A DNA stretch of 64,000 nt from Fodinicola feengrottensis (GTDB lineage: Bacteria; Actinomycetota; Actinomycetes; Mycobacteriales; HKI-0501), in NCBI RefSeq assembly GCF_010993775.1, contig NZ_WOTO01000041.1, positions 19,472 through 83,471 of the forward strand. Direction: 5' to 3'. Of this stretch, positions 29,086-38,919 are shown one piece after another. The first letter of the stretch is position 1, and each line of letters opens with the position of its first letter. The notes under the pieces were generated by a model, which was given only the letters and a program-made list of their open reading frames with translations, ran no database searches and was not told the DNA's origin. Made by a program: the position numbers and the translations under genes.

Positions 29086-30060
29086 TCAGGCTGGTTCGGA
29101 GAGCGAAAGCGCGAAGCGCTGGTCGGGGTCGGTCCACCAGTGGGTGACGGTGAAGCCGGCGGCGGCCAACTCGGCCTCGATGCCGGCGCGTTGGAACTTC
29201 GCCGAGATCTCGGTACGAATCTCCTCGCCGGCGGCGATGGTCAGCGACAAATCCAGGTCGGCGATCCGGACCTGCTGGTCGGTACGCGATCGCAGCCGCA
29301 TTTCGATCCATTCATTGACCGAATCCCAGACCGCGACGTGCTCAAAAGAGTCAATGTCAAAGTCCGCGGACAGGTCGCGGTTGATGACGTGCAGGACGTT
29401 CTTGTTGAATTCCGCGGTCACCCCGGCGGCGTCGTCGTACGCGGGGACCAGGATGGCCGGGTCGATGACGAGGCCGGTGCCGAGCAGGAAACTGTCGGCC
29501 GGCCCCATTCCGGCGCGGATGCCCGACAGGAAGTCAGCGCGCTGCGCGGGCGTCAGGTTTCCGATCGTACCGCCCAGAAAAGCGATGATCCGCCGGTCGG
29601 CGTCGGGCAGATGGTCGAGATGTTTCTCGAAATCGGCAATCAGGCCGTGAACTTCCAGCTCCCGGTAGTCGGCCAGCAAAGCCTCGCTGGCCGGGATCAG
29701 CGCGCCCGGGCTCACGTCCACCGGCACATAGCGGCGCAGCGTGCCGGCCTTGTCGAGGGCATCCAGCAGCAGCCGGGTCTTCTCGGACGACCCCGATCCG
29801 AGCTCGACCAGCGTGTCGGCCGGGCAGGCCACGGCGACGTCACCGGAATGCGTACGCAGCAGTTCCCGCTCGGTGCGGGTCGGGTAGTACTCCGGTAATT
29901 CGGTGATCTGGTCGAAAAGCTCGCTGCCGCGCTCGTCATAAAACCACTTTGGCGGCAGCGTTTTCGGGGTAGCGCCCAGGCCGGCGCGTACGTCCGCGGC
30001 CAGCGCGGTGGCCAAGTAGTCCTCGGGCAGGTGGCTGTCCAGCGTGAAACGGTCGGACAT
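29086..30060 (-). CDS. egtD: L-histidine N-alpha-methyltransferase
   Basis: A 324-residue SAM-dependent enzyme that trimethylates His to hercynine, the first committed ergothioneine intermediate. Evidence: KWFYDERGSELFDQITELPE, the SAM motif LVELGSGSSEKTRLLLDAL, AFLGGTIGNLTPAQRADFL and HWWTDPDQRFALSLSEPA at the end, all diagnostic for EgtD. Last gene of egtA-B-C-D, 13 bases after egtC. The frame is intact and the length is normal. Confidence 0.97.
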   Translation of the reverse strand: MSDRFTLDSHLPEDYLATALAADVRAGLGATPKTLPPKWFYDERGSELFDQITELPEYYPTRTERELLRTHSGDVAVACPADTLVELGSGSSEKTRLLLDALDKAGTLRRYVPVDVSPGALIPASEALLADYRELEVHGLIADFEKHLDHLPDADRRIIAFLGGTIGNLTPAQRADFLSGIRAGMGPADSFLLGTGLVIDPAILVPAYDDAAGVTAEFNKNVLHVINRDLSADFDIDSFEHVAVWDSVNEWIEMRLRSRTDQQVRIADLDLSLTIAAGEEIRTEISAKFQRAGIEAELAAAGFTVTHWWTDPDQRFALSLSEPA

Positions 30061-30073
30061 GAAAAATGCTCCC

Positions 30074-30817
30074 TCAGGAATAAGAGTCAAGTGAGCGCAG
30101 CGTGACGCCGTCGGTGGTCGCGGTAACCACGGTCGCGTCTGGCACTTCGGTCCACTGTGGAGAGTCGTCGTACGGTTCGGAGGCGACCACCACGAAATCG
30201 TCGCCGCGGAGGTAGTAAAGCGACTCGCCGCACCGGGTGCCGGCGATCCGCTCACCGTCGGTGAGCAGGAGATTGAGACGGCCGGTGGCGGTCGCGCGTA
30301 CGTCGTTCACCACAGTCGCCAGCGAAAAATCGAGGCTGTCACCGGAAACCAGGCGTTGGCTTACGAGCGCCCACAAAACCGCCGCGTCGGTCGGCGCGTC
30401 CAGCGTCATGAGGTCGGCCGTACGCACCGTGGAAGCGAGCTTTTCCAAGGACTCCGGCCAGCCGTGCACGATCCCGTTGTGGCTGAAAAGCCACTGCCCG
30501 GAAGAAAAAGGAGCGCAGGCGCCATCGGAGACAGGCATGCCCTCGGATGCCGATCGTACGGCCGCCAGCACGGCCGGCGATCGCAAGGACGAAGCCAGCG
30601 ACGGGAAGGAGGTGTCCGTCCACATCGGAACGGCCCGTCGATAGCGGCCCACACCGTCAGGGCCGTACCAGCCGACCCCGAAACCGTCCACGTTGACGGT
30701 CGCGGTGCCGAGCACTCGCCGCGGTGCCCAGGCCTGCCGGTGCAGCCCGTACGTCGGCTCCAGAAGCAGCGACGACAGGGTGACCGGTGGGCCCAGGTAT
30801 GCCAGATGTCGGCACAC
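30074..30817 (-). CDS. egtC: Gamma-glutamyl-hercynylcysteine sulfoxide hydrolase
   Basis: A 247-residue Ntn-type class II glutamine amidotransferase fold. The start GTG (Met) is followed by Cys2, which becomes the nucleophile (MCRHLAYLGPPVTL). NVDGFGVGWYGPDG and GQWLFSHNGIVHGWPESL are typical. It removes glutamate from the EgtB product. Two bases separate it from egtB. The frame is intact. Confidence 0.96.
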   Translation of the reverse strand: MCRHLAYLGPPVTLSSLLLEPTYGLHRQAWAPRRVLGTATVNVDGFGVGWYGPDGVGRYRRAVPMWTDTSFPSLASSLRSPAVLAAVRSASEGMPVSDGACAPFSSGQWLFSHNGIVHGWPESLEKLASTVRTADLMTLDAPTDAAVLWALVSQRLVSGDSLDFSLATVVNDVRATATGRLNLLLTDGERIAGTRCGESLYYLRGDDFVVVASEPYDDSPQWTEVPDATVVTATTDGVTLRSLDSYS

Positions 30818-30819
30818 GG

Positions 30820-32163
30820 TCAGGAAATCTCGGCCGGTGTCGCCGTCCGGGCGCAGCGGAATCCGGTGAAGATCTGCCGTCGAATAGGGAAGTCCCAGTT
30901 CCGGAACGTCGACCGGCAGGCCGCGAGGTCGGTGCCGAACGAGCCGCCGCGCAGGATGCGGAAGTCGTCCGTACCGAAGAAGACCTCCGAATACTCCTTA
31001 TACGGGAAGGCGGTGAAACCGGGATAGGGAGCCAACGGTGAGGAAGTCCATTCCCACACGTCACCGATCATTTGCTGGACGCCATAGGCGGACGCGCCCT
31101 GTGGGTACGCGCCGACCGTGGCCGGTTGGAGATGGCGTTGGCCGAGGTTCGCGTGCGCGGCGCTCGGATCGTCGTCACCCCACGGATAACGCCGAGATCG
31201 ATCCGACGCGGGGTCGTGCCGAGCGGCCTTTTCCCACTCCGCCTCGGAAGGCAGCCGCTTGCCCACCCAGGCCGCGAAAGCTTCGGCTTCGTAGAAGGAA
31301 ACGTGCAGCACCGGCTCATCCGCTGGCACGGGTTCCACCTGCCCGAACCGCCGGCGCAGCCAGCGTTGTCCGTCCCGTTCCCAGAAAAGCGGCGCGGACA
31401 GCCCGGCGGCCATCCGGTGATCCCACCCGGCTGCCGACCACCAGCGTGGGTCGTCGTAGCCACCGGCGGCGAGGAAGCCGATGTATTCGGCGTTGGTGAC
31501 GGGAAAAGTGTCCATCCAGAAAGCGGGCACGTCGATCTGGTGAGCCGGCCGCTCGTTGTCCAGCGCCCAGGGCTCGACGCTGGTCCCCATGGTGAAAGGA
31601 CCAGCTGGGACCAAAACCTGCGACGGGTACGAGTGCGCGGCACCGCCGGTCGGGTGCGGTGGCGCCGGCGCGCTCAGGACCGGCTCGCCGGCCCGCAGTT
31701 GGTGGGTCGCCAGCATGGTCTCGTCGTGTTGCTGCTCGTGTTGCACGATCATCCCGAAAGCGAAGCCGGACCGTACCAGCCGGCGGGCCGTGTCCACGCC
31801 AACATCGGTGCTGTCCAAGACATCCAGCACCTTCGTGCGTACGTCCCCGACATAACCGCGAGCCTCGCCGGGGCCGAGCAGCGGCAACGCCGGCCGGTCC
31901 GCCCGGGCGTTCTGGAACGCGTCATAAAGGTGGTCGATGTCCTCCCGCAGTGGGTCGCGACCGCCCACGTCCCGTACCAGCCAAAGCTCTTCCTGGTTGC
32001 CGATGTGTGCGAGATCCCAGACCAGGGGGGACATCAACGGCGAGTGCTGCGCGGTCAGGTCGGACTCGTCGACGGCGTCGGTCAGCAGCTGGGTCCGCTG
32101 CCGGCTCCGGGTCAGCTCGTCGGCGATGTGTTGCTTCAGGTTCGTGGCGCCGGTGGGCGTCAT
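30820..32163 (-). CDS. egtB: Hercynine oxygenase (sulfoxide synthase)
   Basis: A 447-residue non-haem iron enzyme that joins hercynine and gamma-glutamylcysteine with O2. The N-terminal DinB-like domain has WDLAHIGNQEELWLVR and the iron-binding QHEQQHDETML; the C-terminal FGE-sulfatase domain has MGTSVEPWALDNERPAHQID, GDVWEWTSSPLAPYPGF and RGGSFGTDLAACRSTFRNWD. The ATG overlaps the egtA stop (ATGA), so it is coupled. Intact. Confidence 0.97.
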   Translation of the reverse strand: MTPTGATNLKQHIADELTRSRQRTQLLTDAVDESDLTAQHSPLMSPLVWDLAHIGNQEELWLVRDVGGRDPLREDIDHLYDAFQNARADRPALPLLGPGEARGYVGDVRTKVLDVLDSTDVGVDTARRLVRSGFAFGMIVQHEQQHDETMLATHQLRAGEPVLSAPAPPHPTGGAAHSYPSQVLVPAGPFTMGTSVEPWALDNERPAHQIDVPAFWMDTFPVTNAEYIGFLAAGGYDDPRWWSAAGWDHRMAAGLSAPLFWERDGQRWLRRRFGQVEPVPADEPVLHVSFYEAEAFAAWVGKRLPSEAEWEKAARHDPASDRSRRYPWGDDDPSAAHANLGQRHLQPATVGAYPQGASAYGVQQMIGDVWEWTSSPLAPYPGFTAFPYKEYSEVFFGTDDFRILRGGSFGTDLAACRSTFRNWDFPIRRQIFTGFRCARTATPAEIS

Positions 32164-33430
32164 CGGGAAACCTCCGGTGAGAGGGTGTCGTCGGCGGGGG
32201 ATCGCCCCTTGACGGTGTACGTCTGGAAGAAGTCCTCGACTCGCTCGACGATCGCGGCATCGGCGTTTGTCCGCCGCAGAGCCCCAATCGAAGCGTCCAG
32301 GATCGCGATCGCCGCGGTTCCGATGGCCGGGTCGGCCAGCCCGTACCGAGCGGCTTGGGACCAAAGACCGGACACGGACTCGGCCGCGCCGGCCGCCACG
32401 TCCGCCGCGATCGGGTCGTCCAGCAGCGCCGAAAGCACCGCCAGCGGCACCACCCAACCGTCGCCTGGCTGGGCGTCCAAATAGCGCACCTCCAGGTGGC
32501 TGCCGCGCGGCCGGACCGGCGGAAACAGCGTCGAGAGGTGATAGTCCAGGTCGTCGTACGTCGGCGCCGGCAGATGCTTGCCGGCGATCCAGTCGGCGAA
32601 GGTCAGCGGGCCCGGGGGACTCCAGTCGGATCCGTCCCCGCGGATGGCGATGACCTGGGCGTCCAGCGCATACCGGGCATAACCGGCCGCTGGCTCCAGC
32701 GCGAGATCGGGTTGGCTGGTCCGACCGGGGTCGGCGCCCGACCACAGCTTGCGCCGGGTGGACTTCCAGCCGGTGTCGCGGCCCGCGAACCGCGGCGAGT
32801 TCGCGAAGGCGGCCACCAGCGGCGGCCCGATCAGGTGTAGCAACCACCACCGTTCCCGAGACGTCAACCCGGTATCGACGCAGATCTGAACGGCCGCGGT
32901 GGAGCACATCCCGCCCACGCCATCGGGCCCGTACGAGTCGAAATGGTGATTCATGGCCGCATAGCGCGGCGTACGAAGGATGCGCTGAGGATGCCGATAC
33001 TCGTCGACGGCCGCACCGCACCGGATGGTTCGATGGCCGCGTCGCGGAGCAGGTGCCGGAGGTAGGTGGCGTCGGCAGTGGTGGCGGCGATGCACTCGGT
33101 GAGCCCGTGGTACGGCTGAGTGCTGATCTCGATCTGGCCGCCTGGCTCGACTGTGACGAAAGAGCCTGCCGGGAGAGCTGTTGCGGGGCTGTTGACAGCG
33201 ATGCTGGTCGGCGTGTGTGGACCCAGTGCGGCGGTGAGCCGCTCCACCCCGATCGCTGTCGCGGGGTTGTCCCGATCATGCAGAATCCATTCGAGCTCGA
33301 TGCCCAGAAGCGCTGGTGGACCGGTCTTGAAGCAGGTGGATGCGACATACACCTCGGCGTCGGTGATGCGGGAAACCGTGCGGTTCCGCAGCGTCGGGGT
33401 AGCCGCATCCCGGTGGATGAGGTTAGTCAT
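32160..33430 (-). CDS. egtA: Glutamate-cysteine ligase EgtA, one frameshift
   Basis: GCS2-type ligase that makes gamma-glutamylcysteine for EgtB. ATG 33430 follows GGTGGAG. The N-terminal frame has LLGIELEWILHDRDNPATAI and VTVEPGGQIEIS with the acidic metal ligands, then shifts frame near 33010; the second frame continues MNHHFDSYGPDGVGGMCSTA, LTFADWIAGKHLPAPTYDDL and a normal C terminus. With the shift repaired the length is about 422. First gene of egtABCD; the promoter must lie in 33431-33591. Confidence 0.93.
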
Positions 33431-33591
33431 GAACTCCACCCAAGCACACCGGTACGACAGTTGCTCGTCATTGATCTGACGAATTGGTTACGTACGAAGG
33501 CGACATTCAGGGAAGGAATGCCCTATTTGCCGCTCCAGAACGTCACCCCCATTTCGTCGAATCGGACGAAAAGGGCACTTAGCCAGTCCGG

Positions 33592-34603
33592 TCAGGGTTT
33601 TGACGAGGGAGCGACGGCGTCGTAGAACTGGCGGCCCATGAGCGTACGGGCGTGGATGAGCGGGTGCGTTGGGCCGAAGTTGGTGTTGTCGCCGTCTCTG
33701 GTGGCGAACATCGCGTACGTGAGCGCTGGCTGGCCGCCGGCGGTGAAGATCACGCCGGCTTCGTTGCGGCCGCTGTTCAGGGAGCCGACCTTGCTGGCGA
33801 CTCGCAGCCGCTCGGTGGTCGACATGTTCAGCCGGATGCCGTCGGTGTACGCGATCGGGGAGCGCAGGATCGTCAGCAGGTAGCTGGTCGAAGCGGCCGC
33901 GAGGAGTTTGCCGGTGGCCAGGGCCTGCAGCAGGTCGTGCGCCTCTTTCGGGGTGGTCTTGCCAAGGAAGAACCGGTGCGGGTCGGCGGCCGGTGTGACC
34001 TGGGTGTGCGGGAAGCCTTTCGCGGTCATCGTGGCGTTGATCTCGGAAGCCGTACACACCAGTCCGCAGAGCCGGACCGCGGTGTCGTCGGACACCGTGA
34101 GCAGCGCGGAGAGGGCGTGCCCGACGGTCACGTTGCTGGGGTAGGCGCCGTCGAGGCGGAAGATGCCGTCGCCGTCCGGGATGACGATGTCGGCGGTGAC
34201 ATCGACCTTCGCGTCCAGCTTGAGGGTGCCCTTATCGACCTTGTCGAGCACCGCCGTCGCGACGGCGAGTTTGTTGATGCTGTACGCCTCGACGACAGCA
34301 TCTGACCCGACATCGACCGCAGCTATTGCAGGTGCCGGGGTGCCGGCCACCGACACGTATGCGTTCCAGGTGCCGCCGGCCTGTGCGGACGCGGTGTCGT
34401 ACGACGCCTTCACGAGCTCGGCGACTCGGTGCGGATCGGCGCTGGGCGATGGGGTGGGCGTGGCAGGCGGAGTGGGCGATGGCGACAGGGTGCCGACGGC
34501 TGGCGCGCTCCCGGTCGCGTACGCGCCGCCACCGGGCGAGCACGGTGCTGGCGGCGCTGACGGTGCCCAGCCGCAGAGCTGTTCGGCGGCTCACGTTCGG
34601 CAT
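33592..34603 (-). CDS. Tat-exported class A beta-lactamase-like serine hydrolase, one frameshift
   Basis: ATG 34603 sits after GAGGAGG. The signal is twin-arginine (SRRTALRLGTVSAASTVLA). A frame change near 34535 leads into a Pro/Thr/Ser linker (PSPTPPATPTPSPSADPHR) and a penicillin-binding-like domain with YSINKLAV (SxxK nucleophile) and VSDDTA in the SDN position. The KTG box reads KVGS, so beta-lactam hydrolysis is uncertain; it may be a DD-peptidase-like or inactive relative. It lies upstream of and parallel to egtA, 161 bases away. Confidence 0.8.
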
Positions 34604-34739
34604 CCGGGCCTCCTCGACGAGCGACAGGGATCCGTTTGATAGCGATTCGTCCGTTATGAGTCTAAGGAGGGGGAGGCCGTTTTCCGGCTGACCGCAGCCG
34701 GCCTGTCGCCGTGTCCGTCAAGTTCTTAGGATCGAATTC

Positions 34740-36026
34740 GTGACTGAACCGAGGTTCGACCGTACCCACACCGACGACCTGATGCGCTTCATCCAGGCGA
34801 GTCCGTCGCCGTACCACGCCGTGGCGAACGCCGCGAAACAGCTGGTCACGGCCGGTTTCACGGAAACCGCCGAGACGGACGCCTTCCCCACCGAGCCGGG
34901 CGGTCACTACCTGATCCGGGGCGGCACGCTGGTCGCGTGGTGGGTGCCCGACGGCGCGCCGGCGCACACGCCGTTCCGGATCGTCGGTTCGCACACCGAC
35001 TCGCCCAACCTGCGGATCAAGCCACGCCCGGACACCGGCCGGGCGGGGTGGCGGCAGGTCGGCATCGAGGTCTATGGCGGCCCGCTGTGGAACTCGTGGC
35101 TGGACCGGGACCTCGGGCTGTCCGGCCGGCTGGCGCTGGCCGACGGCAGCCAACGGCTCGTCCACATCGAACAGCCGTTCCTGCGGGTCCCGCAGCTGGC
35201 GATCCACCTGCATCGGTCGACCAACGAAGCGCTGACGCTGGACCCGCAAACCCACCTCGAGCCGGTGTGGGGCCTCGGTACGCCGACAGATGGCGAGCTC
35301 ATCGCGTACGTGGCCAAGCACGCGGGCGTCGCCGCCGAGGACGTGCTCGGCTGGGATCTGATGACCCACGACGTGCAGCCGCCGGCCTACCTCGGCCGCG
35401 ACGGCGAGCTGTTGGCGGCGCCCCGGATGGACAATCTGGTGTCCGTACACGCCTCTGTCGCCGCGGTGATTTCCGCGGTCGGCAACGGCGACTCGATCCC
35501 GGTGATGGTCGCCAACGACCACGAGGAGATCGGCAGCAAGTCCGACACCGGCGCCGAAGGCCCCCTGCTCCTGACGGTCCTGCGTCGGCTCGTGCACAGC
35601 CGCGGCGGGTCGTACGACGACGAGGCCCGGGCGCTCGCCGGTTCGTTCTGTATCTCGGCGGACATGGGCCATGCAGTGCACCCGAACTATCCGGAAAAGC
35701 ACGAGCCGAACCATCAGCCGGTGCCCAACGGCGGCCCGATGCTCAAGGTGAACGCCACCCAGCGATACACCACAGACGCCAACGGTCGGGCACTTTTCGC
35801 GACCACTTGCGAAAAAGCGGGCGTACCATGGCAGATTTTCGTGTCCAACAACCGGCAGCCGTGTGGCAGCACGATCGGCCCGAGCACGGCCGCCGGGGTG
35901 GGCATTCGTACGGTCGACATCGGCGTCGCGGCGCTGTCGATGCACTCGGCCCGCGAACTCTGTGGCGCCGCCGACCCGTATTTGCTGGCCTCCTGCCTGG
36001 CCGCTTTCTCGAAGGTTGAGCTTTAG
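34740..36026 (+). CDS. M18-family aminopeptidase
   Basis: A 428-residue aspartyl-aminopeptidase-type dizinc enzyme (PepC/ApeB family). Metal ligands are seen in GSHTDSPNLRIKPRP (His, Asp), VANDHEEIGSKSDTGAEGP (Glu pair) and LSMHSARELCG (His). GTG 34740 follows AGGA by 8 bases and gives the family's N terminus (FDRTHTDDLMRFIQASPSPY). Intact. Its TAG stop overlaps the TAA stop of the convergent decarboxylase gene. Confidence 0.94.
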   Translation: MTEPRFDRTHTDDLMRFIQASPSPYHAVANAAKQLVTAGFTETAETDAFPTEPGGHYLIRGGTLVAWWVPDGAPAHTPFRIVGSHTDSPNLRIKPRPDTGRAGWRQVGIEVYGGPLWNSWLDRDLGLSGRLALADGSQRLVHIEQPFLRVPQLAIHLHRSTNEALTLDPQTHLEPVWGLGTPTDGELIAYVAKHAGVAAEDVLGWDLMTHDVQPPAYLGRDGELLAAPRMDNLVSVHASVAAVISAVGNGDSIPVMVANDHEEIGSKSDTGAEGPLLLTVLRRLVHSRGGSYDDEARALAGSFCISADMGHAVHPNYPEKHEPNHQPVPNGGPMLKVNATQRYTTDANGRALFATTCEKAGVPWQIFVSNNRQPCGSTIGPSTAAGVGIRTVDIGVAALSMHSARELCGAADPYLLASCLAAFSKVEL

Positions 36027-37405
36027 TGATGAAAGCTGGCGTTGGCGCGTACGGGAGTGGTCTGCGCCTGCAGTTCGGGCAGTAGTCGCTTGATGTCGGC
36101 GACCAACTGGTCGGCGAGCGCGGCGGAGAAACCGTTGCGGACGACCACTCGCAGGACCGCGAGATCCGTACGGTTCTCCGGAAAGGTGTAAGCCGGTAGT
36201 TGCCAGCCGCGTTCGCGGAGTCGCCGCGACACGTCGAAAACCGTGAACGCGGTCACGTCCGGCTGGGTGGTGAAGGCGAAAACCGGCAGCTGGTCGCCGC
36301 GGGTCAGCAGCTGGAACGGGCCGAGGTGCGCGATCTTGGCGGCCAAATCCATCGCGATGTCCCGCGATGCCTGCTGGACAATCCGGTAGCCTTCCCGGCC
36401 CAGCCCGTAAAAAACGTGTAGTACTGAGCGGCCACCTGCGCGCCGGGCCGGGAGAAGTTCAGCGCGAAGGTGGGCATCTCACCGCCGAGGTAGTTCACCC
36501 GGAAGACCAGTTCTTCTTCGGGCAGTGCCTCGCGATCGCGCCACACCCCCCCCCCCCCCGGATAAACCAGCCCGTACTTGTGCCCTGAGGTGTTGATCGA
36601 CGCGACCCTGGGCAGCCGGAAATCCCATTCCAGCCCCGGATCCAGGAAGGGCGCGACCATTGCGCCGGAAGCGCCGTCCACGTGCACCGGAATGTCCAGG
36701 CCAGTCTTTTCCTGCAGAGTGTCCAAAGCCGCCGCGATCTCGGCGATCGGCTCATAACTGCCGTCGAAAGTGGAGCCGAGAATGCCGACCACGCCAATGG
36801 TGTTCTCGTCGCAGCGGGCCACCGCCTCGGCCGGCGAGATGACATATCGATCGCCTTCCATCGGTACGAACCGGGGCTCGACTTCCCAGTAGTTGCAGAA
36901 CTTCTCCCAGCAGACCTGGACGTTGATGCCCATCACCAGATTCGGCTTGCCCTTAAGCCCCTTGGCCGCCCACCGCCGTTTCAGCGCCATCCCGGCCAAC
37001 ATGCACGCCGGACGAGCCGGTGGTCGAGCAGCCAATGGTGGTGGTCGGGTCGGCCGCGTGCCAGAGGTCGGCGAGGATCGCCACACAGCGGCGCTCCAGC
37101 TCGGCGGTCTGCGGATACTCGTCCTTGTCGATCATGTTCTTGTCCGCACACTCGGCCATCAGCCGGGCCGCCTGCGGTTCCATCCAGGTGGTCACGAAGG
37201 TGGCCAGGTTGAGCTTGGCGTTGCCGTCCAGGATCAGCTCGTCGTGGACCAGCTGGTAGGCCGCCTCCGGCGGGATCGGCCCGTCCGGCAGGCTCGCGTA
37301 CGGCAGCTGGATGTCCTCGCTGATCGCCGGCGAGGCTTCGGTGAGCATCGGATTCACCGTGTGCCGCGACGATTCCGGCCTCTGTCCACCCTGGTGCAGC
37401 GCCAT
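36023..37405 (-). CDS. gadB: Glutamate decarboxylase, frameshifted
   Basis: PLP enzyme converting glutamate to GABA and CO2. Three frames join: MALHQGGQRPESSRHTVNPM through NMIDKDEYPQTAELERRCVA; then PNLVMGINVQVCWEKFCNYW, IPVHVDGASGAMVAPFLDP and the PLP-lysine box SINTSGHKYGLVYPG; then RLRERGWQLPAYTFPENRTD to the end. Breaks lie near 36985 and 36350. The segment after the Lys box, normally YPGxGWxxWR, is replaced by a C14 run (36546-36559) coding for poly-Gly, which looks like bad sequence. Length about 460 is normal. It is 14 bases downstream of the nucleotidyltransferase gene. Confidence 0.92.
36546..36559. repeat. Poly(C)14 tract inside the glutamate decarboxylase gene
   Basis: Fourteen consecutive C on the + strand, the longest homopolymer in the window. 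It lies at a place where the protein family has a conserved G-x-G-W motif rather than Gly repeats. Either a base-calling artefact or a slippage-prone tract. Confidence 0.95.
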
Positions 37406-37419
37406 TTCTCCCTCTTCCG

Positions 37420-38175
37420 TCAGCTGGCTTCTACCGTGCCATGCGAGCGAAGCAGCGTCAGGTCCGACTCGCCGCCGTCCTCGTCCCATCCGTCCAGGAC
37501 CTTGGCGAACTCGGTCCTGGTCGCCGCCTCGATCTCGTCGAAGAGGCTCTGCTGGGCTGGCGCGTCTTCGTTGCGGACGATGTTTTCCAGTCGTGGCAAC
37601 AGGTTGTCCGCCGACCACCGCGGCGCCGCCAGCGGGTGCCGGCGCAGCTCCCATTCCAGGAACTTGTTGAAGGGACGAACCCTGCGGTGCAGCGCGAAGA
37701 TCACGGTTAACAGGTGCGCGATGCTGTCGGCCGCGTCGAGATGCGCCGCGAGCGTACGCCCGTCGCGGCGGTTTTTGGCCGCACGATAGGCAGAGTTGAT
37801 GTACGCGTCCAAAGCGCCGGCGGTCAGGTTATGGGCTTCCTTTGACGTGAGCCGGGCCTTGCGGTGCACGATCGCCGCGATGTCCGCCCGGTCGATCAGG
37901 ATTTTGGCGTGTACGAACGCATAGCGGTCCCAGTCTTCCGGCTCGCCAGGCAGCGCGTAGCGGCGGAACGCGGACAGAGACATCCAGTCGAGGTCGAGTT
38001 CGGGTGTACGCACTGGCTGCCAACCGGGTTCGACGCCGTCCGCGATAATCAAGTAGACGTCGTAGTCGGAATGTTCGGTCGCCATGCCGTCACGGGCTTT
38101 GGAACCACTGAGCACCGCGCCGACGACGGCCGGGTCGGCCTCGGCGCGCCGCATCAGGTCAGCAAAAGAAAGCAT
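37420..38175 (-). CDS. Nucleotidyltransferase-domain protein
   Basis: A 251-residue protein with a pol-beta-type nucleotidyltransferase motif: GAVLSGSKARDGMATEHSDY followed by DVYLII (G-S-x-A-R and D-x-D) near residues 20-45, and a helical C-terminal half like that of aminoglycoside/kanamycin nucleotidyltransferases (LDAYINSAYRAAKNRRDG). The substrate is unknown; antibiotic modification is one option but is not shown. It lies immediately upstream of the decarboxylase gene in the same direction. Intact. Confidence 0.8.
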   Translation of the reverse strand: MLSFADLMRRAEADPAVVGAVLSGSKARDGMATEHSDYDVYLIIADGVEPGWQPVRTPELDLDWMSLSAFRRYALPGEPEDWDRYAFVHAKILIDRADIAAIVHRKARLTSKEAHNLTAGALDAYINSAYRAAKNRRDGRTLAAHLDAADSIAHLLTVIFALHRRVRPFNKFLEWELRRHPLAAPRWSADNLLPRLENIVRNEDAPAQQSLFDEIEAATRTEFAKVLDGWDEDGGESDLTLLRSHGTVEAS

Positions 38176-38363
38176 CTCGGAGTCTCCTCACGACGAAATA
38201 GACCCAGCGTCGGTTGACGCGGGTCGCGAGTGTCGCCTGAGGGTCATTCCACGCTCGTACGGTAGCCAGCGCCCGGTCGCCGGCGCGAACGGATTTCCCA
38301 GCAAGTGGAAGGTGATGGCCGTTACCCTGTGAATAATGCCACCGTACCGGCACAATGGTCGCT

Positions 38364-38919
38364 ATGAAGTTGCACGAGAAAATTGACGGCCGGCTGCGGG
38401 ACTTCGTGCTCGATCAGCCGGTTTTTTTCGTCGGCACCGCGCCGCTGGCCTCCAACGGCCATGTGAACGTGTCGCCGAAGGGGATGCGGGGCACGCTCGC
38501 GGTGCTCCGACGAGCGCCGGGTCGCCTACCTCGACTATGTCGCGAGTGGCGCCGAAACCATCGCGCACCTGCGCGAAAACGGCCGGATCGTGGTGATGTT
38601 CTGCGCCTTCAGCGGGCCGCCCAACGTCGTACGGCTGCACGGCCACGGCCGTGTCGTGCTGCCTGATGACGTGGATTTTCCCGACCTGCAGAAGCATTTC
38701 CTCGATCAGCCGCAGCACGCCGTACGAGCCATTATCGACGTTGAGGTCGATCGGGTCAGCGACTCGTGCGGTTTCAGCGTGCCGCGGCTGGACTACGTCG
38801 AGGATCGCGACCTGCTCGTCCGTCATTTCGGGCGAAAGAACAACGAAGAGGTCGAGGCGTATATGACTGCCAAGAACTCGTACAGCATCGACGGCCTTCC
38901 GGCGCTCAGTCCAGAGTGA
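38364..38919 (+). CDS. Pyridoxamine 5'-phosphate oxidase-like flavoprotein, one frameshift
   Basis: Split-barrel FMN-binding fold: DQPVFFVGTAPLASNGHVNV and SPKGM at the N terminus, then VAYLDYVASGAETIAHLREN and RIVVMFCAFSGPPNVVRLHG, typical of the PNPOx-like family in actinomycetes. The frame changes near 38510 in a GC-rich stretch. Length about 184. The last 14 bases overlap the convergent monooxygenase gene. Which flavin or F420 it uses is not evident. Confidence 0.85.

Noticed and set aside
36023..37405. PLP enzyme as a possible missing EgtE
   Set aside because: Its motifs are those of glutamate decarboxylase (SINTSGHKYG, HVDGASGAMVAPF), not of a C-S lyase, and it is not in the egt operon.
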